From the NCBI RefSeq assembly GCF_041027365.1, contig NZ_JBFTEH010000004.1, positions 310,001 to 374,000 of the forward strand: a stretch of DNA of 64,000 nt, given 5' to 3'. A program made the position numbers and the translations under genes. This DNA comes from VKMB-3413 sp041027365 (GTDB lineage Bacteria > Pseudomonadota > Alphaproteobacteria > Rhizobiales > Rhizobiaceae). The notes under the pieces are model-generated. The model had not been told where the DNA came from and searched no databases. It worked only from the letters and a program-made list of their open reading frames with translations. Shown piece by piece: positions 16,034-23,769 of this stretch (positions within the stretch are counted from its first letter, which is position 1; every line of letters starts with the position of its first letter).

Positions 16034-18370
16034 ATGGCAAAATCGAACGAGACGGTTCATTACGATGGGCCGGCGGGCGGCTGGGGCTCGGTCCGCGGCA
16101 TCAGCCGGATCTTCGGCAAGGAATGGGCGACGCCCGCCGCGACCGAGACGCTCGGGCGGCAGAACAAGCCGGGCGGCTTCATGTGCGTGTCCTGCTCCTG
16201 GGCGAAGCCGGCGGACTATCACCCCTTCGAGTTCTGCGAGAACGGCGCCAAGGCGACGCTCTGGGAGCTGACCACGCGCCGCTGCACGCCGGAATTCTTC
16301 GCAAAGCACACCCTCACCGAACTGCGCACCTGGAAGGACTACGACCTCGAACAGGAGGGGCGGCTCACCCATCCAATGCGCTACGATCCGGAGACGGACC
16401 GCTACGTGCCCTGCGAGTGGAGCGAGGCGTTCCAGGGCATCGGCGAGGAACTGAAGAAGCTCGACCCGAAAGCGGTGGTGTTCTACTCCTCCGGCCGCGC
16501 GAGCCTCGAGACATCCTATCTCTATGCGCTGTTCGCCCGGCTCTACGGCAACAACAACCTGCCGGACTCCTCCAACATGTGCCACGAGACGACCTCGGTG
16601 GCGCTGAAGAAGGTGATCGGCGAGGGCGTCGGCACGGTCGTCTTCGACGACCTGCAGAACTGCGACGCGATGTTCTTCTTCGGGCAGAACACCGGCTCGA
16701 ACAGCCCGCGCTTCCTGCATCCGCTGCAGGAAGCCGCCAAGCGCGGCGTGCCGATCGTGACCTTCAACCCGGTGCACGAGCGTGGGCTGGAGTTCTTCAC
16801 CAATCCGCAGAACCCGACCGAGATGCTGACCGGGCACGAGACTCGGATCTCGACGCAGTACCACCAGGTCCGCCCGGGCGGCGACATCGCGGTAATGATG
16901 GGGATGTGCAAGCACGTCTTCGCCGCCGACGACCTCGCCAGGTCCGAGGGGAAGCGGGTCATCGACCCCGGCTTCGTCGAGCGGCACACGCACGGCTTCG
17001 AGGCCTTCGAGGCGAAGGTGCGGGCGACGCCCTGGGAGGCGATCGAGGCGGAATCCGGCCTCACGCGCACCGCCATTGAAGCCGCCGCGCAGGTCTATGT
17101 CGAGGCCGACCGCGTCTGCGCCTTCTACGGCATGGGCCTCACCCAGCACACGCACGGCTTCGAGAATGTCGGCATGCTGGTGAACCTGCTGCTGATGAAG
17201 GGCAATATCGGCCGGGACGGGACCGGCATCTCGCCGGTGCGCGGCCATTCGAACGTGCAGGGACAGCGCACCGTCGGCATCTCCGAGAAGCCGAAGCTGG
17301 TGCCGCTCGACCGTCTGGCGGAGCAGTTCGGCTTCGAGCCGCCGCGCGAGGAAGGGCTGAACACCGTCGAGACCTGCAAGGGCATCCTCTCGGGCGATGT
17401 GAAGGCGTTCTTCGGCCTCGGCGGCAATTTCGTCCGCGCCATCCCCGACCACGGCCGCATGGAGCCGGCATGGAAGCAGATGCACCTGACCGTGCAGATC
17501 GCGACCAAGCTCAACCGCAGCCACCTCGTCAACGGCAAGGTCGCCTATCTCCTGCCCTGCCTCGGCCGCACGGAAGAGGACATGCAGGCGACCGGCCCGC
17601 AGGCGGTCTCGATGGAGGACACCTTCAGCTGCATCTACGGCTCGCTCGGCAAGCGCAAGCCGGCGAGCGAGCACCTGAAGTCGGAACTCGCCATCGTCGC
17701 CGGGATCGCCAAGGCGACGCTGCCGGGGAACCCGAAGGTGAAGTGGGACGCCTGGGTCGCCGACTACGGGCGGGTCCGCGACCTGATCGCCGAGACCTAT
17801 CCGCCGCAGTTCCACGGCTTCAACGAGCGCATGTGGACGCCCGGCGGCTTCTATCGCGGCAATGCGGCGCGCGAGCGCATCTGGAAGACCGAGAGCGGCA
17901 AGGCCGAGTTCACGGTCCCGGACGGGCTGACGGCCTGCGGCTTCGAGGATCGGCCGGGCCGCTACCGGCTGATCACCATGCGCTCGAACGACCAGTTCAA
18001 CACGACGATCTACGGCTACAGCGACCGCATGCGCGGGATCGAGGGGACGCGCGACGTGCTTCTGATCAATCCCGAGGAGATGCGGCGGGCGGGTCTTCAC
18101 GAGGGTCAGATCGTGGCGCTCGTCAGCGACGCCGACGACGGCATCCACCGGGAGGTCTTCGGCCTCAAGGTCACGCCCTTCTCGCTACCGGACGGCTGCG
18201 TCGGGGCCTATTATCCCGAGATGAACCCCCTGATCCCGGTCACGCATCACGACGAGCAGTCGAAGACGCCCGCGGCGAAATCCGTGCCCGTGCGCATCGA
18301 CGCGACGGACCGCACGGGACTGGCGACGCATCAGGGCGAGCCCGCCGGTTCCGAGACGCGGCCGGCTTGA
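16034..18370 (+). CDS. Molybdopterin oxidoreductase alpha subunit, YdeP/FdhF-like
   Basis: Protein of 778 residues of the formate-dehydrogenase-H-like molybdopterin family. N-terminal Cys residues (CVSCSWAKP and a further Cys in FEFCENGA) are placed where related enzymes bind an iron-sulfur cluster. The bis-MGD-binding pattern (FGQNTGSNSPRF, GKRVIDPGF, GGNFVRAIPDH) and the C-terminal domain (NTTIYGYSDRMRGIEGTRDVL) follow. The family contains E. coli YdeP and, as far as I recall, a subunit (Fdh4A) of a formate dehydrogenase of methylotrophs. In a window with XoxF, formate oxidation is therefore an attractive but unproven role. It is monocistronic here; no accessory fdhD or small subunit is adjacent. 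Confidence 0.85.
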   Translation: MAKSNETVHYDGPAGGWGSVRGISRIFGKEWATPAATETLGRQNKPGGFMCVSCSWAKPADYHPFEFCENGAKATLWELTTRRCTPEFFAKHTLTELRTWKDYDLEQEGRLTHPMRYDPETDRYVPCEWSEAFQGIGEELKKLDPKAVVFYSSGRASLETSYLYALFARLYGNNNLPDSSNMCHETTSVALKKVIGEGVGTVVFDDLQNCDAMFFFGQNTGSNSPRFLHPLQEAAKRGVPIVTFNPVHERGLEFFTNPQNPTEMLTGHETRISTQYHQVRPGGDIAVMMGMCKHVFAADDLARSEGKRVIDPGFVERHTHGFEAFEAKVRATPWEAIEAESGLTRTAIEAAAQVYVEADRVCAFYGMGLTQHTHGFENVGMLVNLLLMKGNIGRDGTGISPVRGHSNVQGQRTVGISEKPKLVPLDRLAEQFGFEPPREEGLNTVETCKGILSGDVKAFFGLGGNFVRAIPDHGRMEPAWKQMHLTVQIATKLNRSHLVNGKVAYLLPCLGRTEEDMQATGPQAVSMEDTFSCIYGSLGKRKPASEHLKSELAIVAGIAKATLPGNPKVKWDAWVADYGRVRDLIAETYPPQFHGFNERMWTPGGFYRGNAARERIWKTESGKAEFTVPDGLTACGFEDRPGRYRLITMRSNDQFNTTIYGYSDRMRGIEGTRDVLLINPEEMRRAGLHEGQIVALVSDADDGIHREVFGLKVTPFSLPDGCVGAYYPEMNPLIPVTHHDEQSKTPAAKSVPVRIDATDRTGLATHQGEPAGSETRPA

Positions 18371-18567
18371 GCCGGGCAGGACGCAGGGCAGGGCGGGCGG
18401 CAGCGGGCGCCGTCCGCCTGTCGCTTGCGCCGCCCGCGGGCCAGCCGGGCCGACCGATGAGAGGCGCTCTCTTCGGCTGCGGCGCCCCGCGCGGGCCCTT
18501 TTCTCCACTCTCTGCTCGCCGGTCCCCGGCCCCCTTTGCGGGCTAAAGAGTTTTGGAAAAACCAATC

Positions 18568-18592
18568 GGAACGTGGGCCCGCAGGTGCCGTT
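18568..18592 (+). promoter_or_regulatory. EcfG-type (general stress response) promoter
   Basis: GGAAC at 18568-18572 and CGTT at 18589-18592 separated by 16 bases, the consensus of sigma-EcfG promoters in Alphaproteobacteria (GGAAC-N16/17-CGTT). It lies about 155 bases upstream of the start of the Asn/Gly-rich repeat protein gene and in the same direction, in a gene-free stretch (18371-18746). This predicts induction in stationary phase, salt or desiccation stress through the PhyR/NepR/EcfG cascade. Confidence 0.6.
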
Positions 18593-18746
18593 CCCTCCCT
18601 GTCCTCGGGCCGGCGCAGCATCGTCGTCTTCGGTCGCCACGGCTTGCGGCAGAGGATGCCGCCACCGGCTGCGGACACTCGTCGCGTCCAGCCCGGACGC
18701 TCACCAGGGGCAGGCGCCCCTGATCCAGATTTCTGCGGGAGATCCC

Positions 18747-19976
18747 ATGACCAGGTCCATCACAGCAACGATCGCGGCTGCAGCGCTTCTGTCGGCTCCG
18801 ACCTACGCCTTCGCCCAGTCGTCCGGCAACACCGCCGGCATGGTCAGGAACCAAAACGGCCAGTATCAGAACGACCAGAACCAGTACGGCAACAACGGCT
18901 GGAACAACAATAACGGCCGCTTCAAGGGCCAGAACCAGAACGGCAATAACGGCTGGAACGGCAACAACGGCCGGTTCAATGGCCAGAGCCAGTACGGGAA
19001 CAACGGCTGGAACGGCAGCAACGGCCGGTTCAATGGCCAGAGCCAGTACGGCAACAACGGCCGGAATGGCAGCAACGGCCGATTCAACGACCAGAACGAG
19101 TACGGGAACAACGGCTGGAACAACAATAACGGCCGCTTCAACAGCCAGAACCAGAACGGCAACAACGGCTGGAACGGCAACAACGGCCGGTTCAACGGCC
19201 AGAACCAGTACGGGAACAACGGCTGGAACGGCAACAACGACCGGTTCAACGACCAGAACCAGTACGGCAATAACGGCTGGAACGGCGACAACGGGCAGTC
19301 CTACGGCCAGAACCAGAACGGCAATAACGGCTGGAACGGCAACAATGGCCGGTTCAACAGCCAGAACGGGTACGGCAATAACGGCTGGAACGGCAGTAAC
19401 GGCCGGTTCAACGACCAGAACGAGTACGGGAACAACGGCTGGAACAACAATAACGGCCGCTTCAACGGGCAGAACCAGTACGGCAATAACGGCTGGAACG
19501 GCAACAATGGCCGGTTCAACAGCCAGAACGGGTACGGCAATAACGGCTGGAACGGCAGCAACGGCCAGTCCTACGACCGGAACCAGAACGGCAACAACGG
19601 CTGGAACAACAACAACAACGGGCAGTCCTACGGCCAGAACCAGAACGGCAGCAACGGCTGGAACAACAACAACAGCGGCCAGTCGTACGGCCAGAGCCAG
19701 AGCGGCAACGACAGCTGGAATAACGAGAATTCCAGCGCCAGCAGCCAGGGGCAGGACAATTCCAGCGACTACGACTGGAACAACGACACCTCGAACGACA
19801 GCACACAGACGCAGGGCAGCACGGCCGGCACCGGCTCGAACGACAACGGCTCAACGACCACTTCGAGCACCGACACCAGCAGCCAGAGCCAGGACAACGC
19901 GGCGACCGATAGCTCGAACGCCGACAGCTCCAGCGACAGCAGCCAGATCCAGAACAACTCCGGCAGCAACGACTGA
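18747..19976 (+). CDS. Secreted Asn/Gly/Gln-rich tandem-repeat protein
   Basis: Protein of 409 residues with a signal peptide (residues 1-23, ending in TYAFA). From residue 48 to about 319 it consists of fifteen tandem repeats of 18 or 19 residues with consensus GNNGWNGNNGRFNGQNQY. A non-repetitive tail of 90 residues follows, very rich in Ser, Asn, Asp, Gln and Thr, ending NSGSND. GGGAGA precedes the ATG. There are no Cys residues and few charges or aliphatic residues. Aromatics (Trp, Phe, Tyr) recur at fixed positions, as in prion-like, amyloid or hydrogel-forming secreted proteins. I do not recognise a family. An EcfG-type promoter upstream suggests stress induction. A matrix, coat or desiccation role is inference. 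Confidence 0.8.
   Translation: MTRSITATIAAAALLSAPTYAFAQSSGNTAGMVRNQNGQYQNDQNQYGNNGWNNNNGRFKGQNQNGNNGWNGNNGRFNGQSQYGNNGWNGSNGRFNGQSQYGNNGRNGSNGRFNDQNEYGNNGWNNNNGRFNSQNQNGNNGWNGNNGRFNGQNQYGNNGWNGNNDRFNDQNQYGNNGWNGDNGQSYGQNQNGNNGWNGNNGRFNSQNGYGNNGWNGSNGRFNDQNEYGNNGWNNNNGRFNGQNQYGNNGWNGNNGRFNSQNGYGNNGWNGSNGQSYDRNQNGNNGWNNNNNGQSYGQNQNGSNGWNNNNSGQSYGQSQSGNDSWNNENSSASSQGQDNSSDYDWNNDTSNDSTQTQGSTAGTGSNDNGSTTTSSTDTSSQSQDNAATDSSNADSSSDSSQIQNNSGSND
18888..19703 (+). repeat. Fifteen tandem 54/57-bp coding repeats
   Basis: Direct repeats within the gene at 18747, thirteen of 54 bp and the last two of 57 bp, each beginning ggcaayaacggctggaac or close to it. Units are not identical: variable positions include GRF/QSY, G/S/D after RFN and QNQY/QNQN/QNEY/QNGY. 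Some units form higher-order copies (units 9-10 resemble 12-13, and 4-5 resemble 10-11), pointing to expansion by unequal exchange of multi-unit blocks. Confidence 0.9.
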
Positions 19977-20040
19977 GCCGTCGCATAGCGAAGGCGGAAG
20001 GCGGTTCCGGAAGGACCGCGCCTCTGCGAAGAAGCAGATC

Positions 20041-20072
20041 GATCAGGCGGGGCCGCGGGTCCCGCCTTGATC
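20041..20072. terminator. Candidate bidirectional hairpin terminator
   Basis: GATCAGGCGGG at 20041 pairs with CCCGCCTTGATC ending at 20072 (one bulged T) around a nine-base GC-rich loop. It lies between the repeat-protein gene, which ends at 19976, and the converging MarR gene, which ends at 20150. That is where a shared terminator is expected. There is no strong T-run, so it is either a weak intrinsic terminator or a Rho-assisted one. Confidence 0.45.
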
Positions 20073-20149
20073 GCGTCTCACGTCATGGCAGGACCGGTGC
20101 TTCAGCACGGCGTTCGGCACGCCTGACGGTTGTGGGCGAGAAAGGCAGG

Positions 20150-20623
20150 TCAGCGCAAGCGGCCGATCCGGCGCTGCAGGACGGCGCAGGCGCTCGTCAG
20201 GCCGGTGGCAAAGCCCGTCACCTCGTCGTCCGGTACCGCCTTCACCAGATCCTCGGACATCCAGCGCCATGCGTCGCGGATCTTCTCCTGCATGCGCACG
20301 CCCTTCGGCGTCAACGCGACGAGGGTGACGCGGGAGTCGCATTTCGAGTTGATGCGCTGGACGAAGCCTTCGCGCTCCAGCCGGTCCAGCATCTTCGACA
20401 CCGTCGAGGGACGCACCCCGATCTCGCTCGCGAGGACGCCGCCCGGCATCGGATCCTCCGGATCGAGCGCCTCGATCAGCCTGTCCTGTCCCGGCGCCAG
20501 TCCGATGTCGCGAAGCGCGATCGTGTTCAGCGATCGCGTCGCCTTGGCGATGGACAGCAGGAGCGGCACAATCCCAGGACGGCCGCCGCCGCACGCCTGG
20601 ACTTCTCGAGCTTCGAGCAGCAT
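20150..20623 (-). CDS. MarR family transcriptional regulator
   Basis: DNA-binding protein of 157 residues with a winged-helix core: GVLASEIGVRPSTVSKMLDRLEREGFV (helix-turn-helix) followed by the wing INSKCDSRVTLVALTPKG. GGGAGGA stands ahead of the ATG. It is clearly related to a second MarR protein at 58206-58682: both share the phrases TIAL-IGL-PG, LDPE-P and RPST-SKM-D-LE in register. The gene points toward the repeat-protein gene and lies downstream of, but not coupled to, ccoS. Target unknown. Confidence 0.88.
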   Translation of the reverse strand: MLLEAREVQACGGGRPGIVPLLLSIAKATRSLNTIALRDIGLAPGQDRLIEALDPEDPMPGGVLASEIGVRPSTVSKMLDRLEREGFVQRINSKCDSRVTLVALTPKGVRMQEKIRDAWRWMSEDLVKAVPDDEVTGFATGLTSACAVLQRRIGRLR

Positions 20624-20799
20624 GACGCGTGATCCTCCCGTTGATGGCGATCACGAGAATGTTAGCAAGCGGGACCTTTCCAGCAACGGATGGACCGCCC
20701 GGCTAACCGTTTGATTGCGTATCTTCGCCGTCCGGCTCCCTCAGCTGCGGCTTCAACCGGGTGGCGGACGTGTTTACGACATCTTTTCGGCGAGCCGGC

Positions 20800-20955
20800 T
20801 CAAGCGTCCGGCTTGTCGGCCTCGTCCTCCAGAATTCGCCAGGCGGCGCCGTCGACGTCGTCGTACTGGCCGCTCCGCAGCGCCCAGAAGAAGGCTCCGA
20901 GGCCGGTCAGTCCGAGCAGGAGCGCGATCGGGACGAGGAGCAGGAGGACGTTCAT
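20800..20955 (-). CDS. ccoS: cbb3 oxidase maturation protein CcoS
   Basis: Very small membrane protein of 51 residues: one N-terminal helix (MNVLLLLVPIALLLGLTGLG), then FFWALRSGQYDDVDGAAWRIL, the family hallmark W-x-x-x-x-GQYDD. CcoS is required for insertion of heme and copper into CcoN in Rhodobacter. Its ATG overlaps the stop of ccoI by four bases, giving the standard ccoGHIS order. Confidence 0.92.
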   Translation of the reverse strand: MNVLLLLVPIALLLGLTGLGAFFWALRSGQYDDVDGAAWRILEDEADKPDA

Positions 20956-23276
20956 GCGGCGACGGCGGGGGCTCGAGCGGCACGCTCGGTGCGCGGAGGA
21001 AGTGCCTGTGCCGGGCCCGCCGCGGCTGCGCCGCGTCCGGCGCGGTCCTTCACCGAGAGGCGCAGGCTGTTGGCGACCACGAGGATCGACGAGGCCGACA
21101 TGGCGATCGCGGCGATCAGGGGCGTGACGAGACCGGCCATCGCGAGAGGCACCGCGACCGCGTTGTAGAGGACGGCGAGGGCGAAGTTCTGCCGCACGAG
21201 CGCACGCGCCCGGCGCGCGAGGGTGAAGGCGAAGGACACCGCGTCCAGGCTGTCGCGGGTGAAGACGAAGTCGGCGGCGAGCCGGCCGGCGTCGCAGGCC
21301 GAGGCCGGCGCCATCGACACGTCCGCCGCCGCAAGGCTCGGCGCATCGTTCAGCCCGTCGCCGACCATCATCACCCTGGCGCCGCCGGCCTGCAGCGCGC
21401 GGATGCGGGCGATCTTGTCGGCCGGCGTCTGGCCGGAGCGGAAGCGGGCGAGCTCCAGCGCTTCGGCCACGCGGCGCACCGGGGCCTCGGCATCGCCCGA
21501 CAGGAGTTCCGGTACGAGCCCCGCCCGCTCCAGGGCTGCGATCGTCGAAGCGGCGTCCGGCCGGAGAGCCTCCTCCAGCGCGACATGCGCGGTCCGTCCG
21601 CCGGAGAAGGCGAAGGCGAGGCCGCTTGTTTCGGGCGCGCCCAGCCCCGGGCTGCCGATCTCGGCCACCCAGGACGGCCGGCCGAGCCGCGCGAGACGGC
21701 CGTCGATCTTGGCCTCGACGCCGCAGCCCGGCACCTCCCGGGCATCCAGGACGGCAAGATCGGCGCCCTCCGGCAGCCCCTCGACGACCGCCCGGCTCGC
21801 CGGATGGGTGGAGCGCGCGGCAAGGGCCCGGGCGGCGTCGCTGTCGCGGCCTTCGGCGATGTCGGTCGCGGCGAGCCGCGGCGTGCCGGTCGTCAGCGTG
21901 CCGGTCTTGTCGAAGAGCACGGTGTCGATCTCGGCGAGGCGTTCCAGTGCCGAGCCGTCCTTCATCAGGATGCCCGCCTCGAAGAGCCGCGACGCGCCGA
22001 TCACATGGACGACCGGCACGGCGAGCCCGAGCGCGCAGGGGCAGGTGACGATGAGCACGGCGATGGCGGTGTAGAGCGCGTGATACCAGTCGCCGCCGGA
22101 CGCGATCAGCCAGAACAGGAAGGCGGCCGCGGCGAGGATGTGGACGGCCGGCGCGTAGAGCCGGGCCATGCGGTCGGCAATGCGCACATAGGCGCCGCGG
22201 CCGGTCTCGGCCGCCTCCATCATGGCCATGATGTCCGCCAGGAAGGAGTGCCGGGTGTCGGTGAGCGCCTCGACGTCGAGCGGGCCGGTGCGGTTGAGGA
22301 CGCCCGCCTCGACCCTCATGCCGGGCGTTGCGAGGACAGGTGCGCTCTCGCCGGTGACGAGCGAGCGGTCGAGGTCGCTCTCCCCGGCGAGCACCCTGGC
22401 GTCGACGGGCATCCGGCCGCCGGCCGGCACGCGCAGGATCATGCCCGGCTCGACCTCGTCCAGCGGGATGTAGCTGAGGCTGCCGCCCTCGACGCGCGTC
22501 GCGCCCTTGGCCGCGAGCCGCGCGATCCCGAGGACGGCGCTGCGCGCGCGCTCGCGCATCCGCTGGTCGAGATAGCGGCCGACGAGCAGGAAGAAGGTGA
22601 GCGTCACGGCCGCGTCGAAATAGGCCTCGGTGCCGCCGGTCAGGCTTTCGGCGAGGCTCATGCCGAGCGCGAGGAGAAGCGCCAGCGAGATCGGCACGTC
22701 CATGTTCAGCCGCCCGGCGCGCAGCGCCGAGAACGCCGAGCGAAAGAACACCTGCCCCGAGAAGGCGACCGTCGGGACCGCGATCAACGCCGAGATCAGG
22801 TGGAACAGGTCGCGCGTGGCGGCCTGTGCCCCGGACCAGACGGAGACCGACAGGAGCATGATGTTGGCGGCGGCAAAGCCCGCGACCGCCAGCGCGATCA
22901 GCAGCCGCGTCGACTGCCGCTCCCGGCCGAGCTGATCGAGGTCCCCGAGATCCACGGGCGTTGCGGGAAAGCCGATGCGGGCGAGGGTCTCGACGATCGG
23001 CACGGGCGAGACCTCGGCACGGTCGAGCACCACCGTGACCCGGCGCAGCGTCAGGTTCGCGCGGGCCGAGAGGACGCCCGGCAACGGCGTCAGCGCGCGC
23101 TCGACGGTGGCGAGGCAGGCGCCGCAATGGATGGCCGGGACGGAGAAGACATAGGTGACCGTGCCGTCCTCGCCGCCCCGGCCGGCCCGGCGCAGCTCTT
23201 CGCGCTGCGGGTCGGCGGAGGCGACGGCCTCTTCCTCGGCGACGGCGAGGTCGTAGGCGGGGCTGCAGCAGCTCAC
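20952..23276 (-). CDS. ccoI: Copper-exporting P-type ATPase CcoI for cbb3 oxidase
   Basis: P1B-type ATPase of 774 residues that supplies copper for cbb3 oxidase assembly. It starts with MSCCSP and has one heavy-metal-associated domain with HCGACL near residue 50. Then come eight membrane helices, the actuator motif VTGES, the metal-transport motif TCPCALGLAVP in helix 6, the phosphorylation motif DKTGTLTTG and the hinge GDGLNDAPSLAAADVSMA. It sits between ccoH and ccoS, overlapping ccoS by four bases and starting ten bases after the ccoH stop. Context separates it from the CopA-type detoxification pumps. Confidence 0.94.
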   Translation of the reverse strand: MSCCSPAYDLAVAEEEAVASADPQREELRRAGRGGEDGTVTYVFSVPAIHCGACLATVERALTPLPGVLSARANLTLRRVTVVLDRAEVSPVPIVETLARIGFPATPVDLGDLDQLGRERQSTRLLIALAVAGFAAANIMLLSVSVWSGAQAATRDLFHLISALIAVPTVAFSGQVFFRSAFSALRAGRLNMDVPISLALLLALGMSLAESLTGGTEAYFDAAVTLTFFLLVGRYLDQRMRERARSAVLGIARLAAKGATRVEGGSLSYIPLDEVEPGMILRVPAGGRMPVDARVLAGESDLDRSLVTGESAPVLATPGMRVEAGVLNRTGPLDVEALTDTRHSFLADIMAMMEAAETGRGAYVRIADRMARLYAPAVHILAAAAFLFWLIASGGDWYHALYTAIAVLIVTCPCALGLAVPVVHVIGASRLFEAGILMKDGSALERLAEIDTVLFDKTGTLTTGTPRLAATDIAEGRDSDAARALAARSTHPASRAVVEGLPEGADLAVLDAREVPGCGVEAKIDGRLARLGRPSWVAEIGSPGLGAPETSGLAFAFSGGRTAHVALEEALRPDAASTIAALERAGLVPELLSGDAEAPVRRVAEALELARFRSGQTPADKIARIRALQAGGARVMMVGDGLNDAPSLAAADVSMAPASACDAGRLAADFVFTRDSLDAVSFAFTLARRARALVRQNFALAVLYNAVAVPLAMAGLVTPLIAAIAMSASSILVVANSLRLSVKDRAGRGAAAAGPAQALPPRTERAARAPAVAA

Positions 23277-23286
23277 CTGCCACCTC

Positions 23287-23769
23287 TCACGGAACGCTGA
23301 ACCGGACGGCGCGGTGCCAGGGCGGCAGGTCGTCGGCTGTGACCGTCAGACGCGCCTCCCAGCGCCCGTGGGTGAGATCGGTGGTCGCGCCATAGCCGCC
23401 GCCCGGCAGTGACTTCAGGGTCAGAGTCCGGTCGAGATTGGCGTTGACCGGGTGCCCGATGGTGACGGCGATCGCGGCGCCCCGGACCGGCCGGCCGGCC
23501 GCGTCGCGAAGATCGATCCGGAAGAGGCCGCCGGCATAGCCGGTCTCGACCTGCCAGCCGCGGGCCGCCTCGCGCCGGCGTGCGGCGGTATCGGCGTCGA
23601 AGGTCTGGCTGGCGACATAGCTGTTCTCGACGACGAGCCCGCTCCAGGTCGATTCGGCGAAATAGGCCATCAGCACGTTCACCGAGATGATCGTCCCGAA
23701 GAACAGGACCATGATCACCGCCATGTGCCGGCCGGTGAACTCGCCTCTGCGGGCACCGCTCGTGGTCAT
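23287..23769 (-). CDS. ccoH: cbb3 oxidase assembly protein CcoH (FixH)
   Basis: Protein of 160 residues with one N-terminal membrane helix (HMAVIMVLFFGTIISVNVLMAYFA) and a periplasmic domain with the FixH signature NSYVASQTFD. It associates with the CcoNOP complex and stabilises it. Its ATG overlaps the ccoG stop by four bases and ccoI follows. The length is normal for the family. Confidence 0.93.
   Translation of the reverse strand: MTTSGARRGEFTGRHMAVIMVLFFGTIISVNVLMAYFAESTWSGLVVENSYVASQTFDADTAARRREAARGWQVETGYAGGLFRIDLRDAAGRPVRGAAIAVTIGHPVNANLDRTLTLKSLPGGGYGATTDLTHGRWEARLTVTADDLPPWHRAVRFSVP

Noticed and set aside
15428..18148. A 906-residue open frame on the minus strand across the molybdoenzyme gene
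   Set aside because: Antisense of a clear gene in GC-rich DNA; rich in Arg, Ala and His without domains. Only the part from 15862 down reads as a membrane protein.
18888..19703. Regular 54-bp repeats as a CRISPR array
   Set aside because: Repeats are contiguous, without unique spacers, keep one reading frame and encode a secreted repeat protein.
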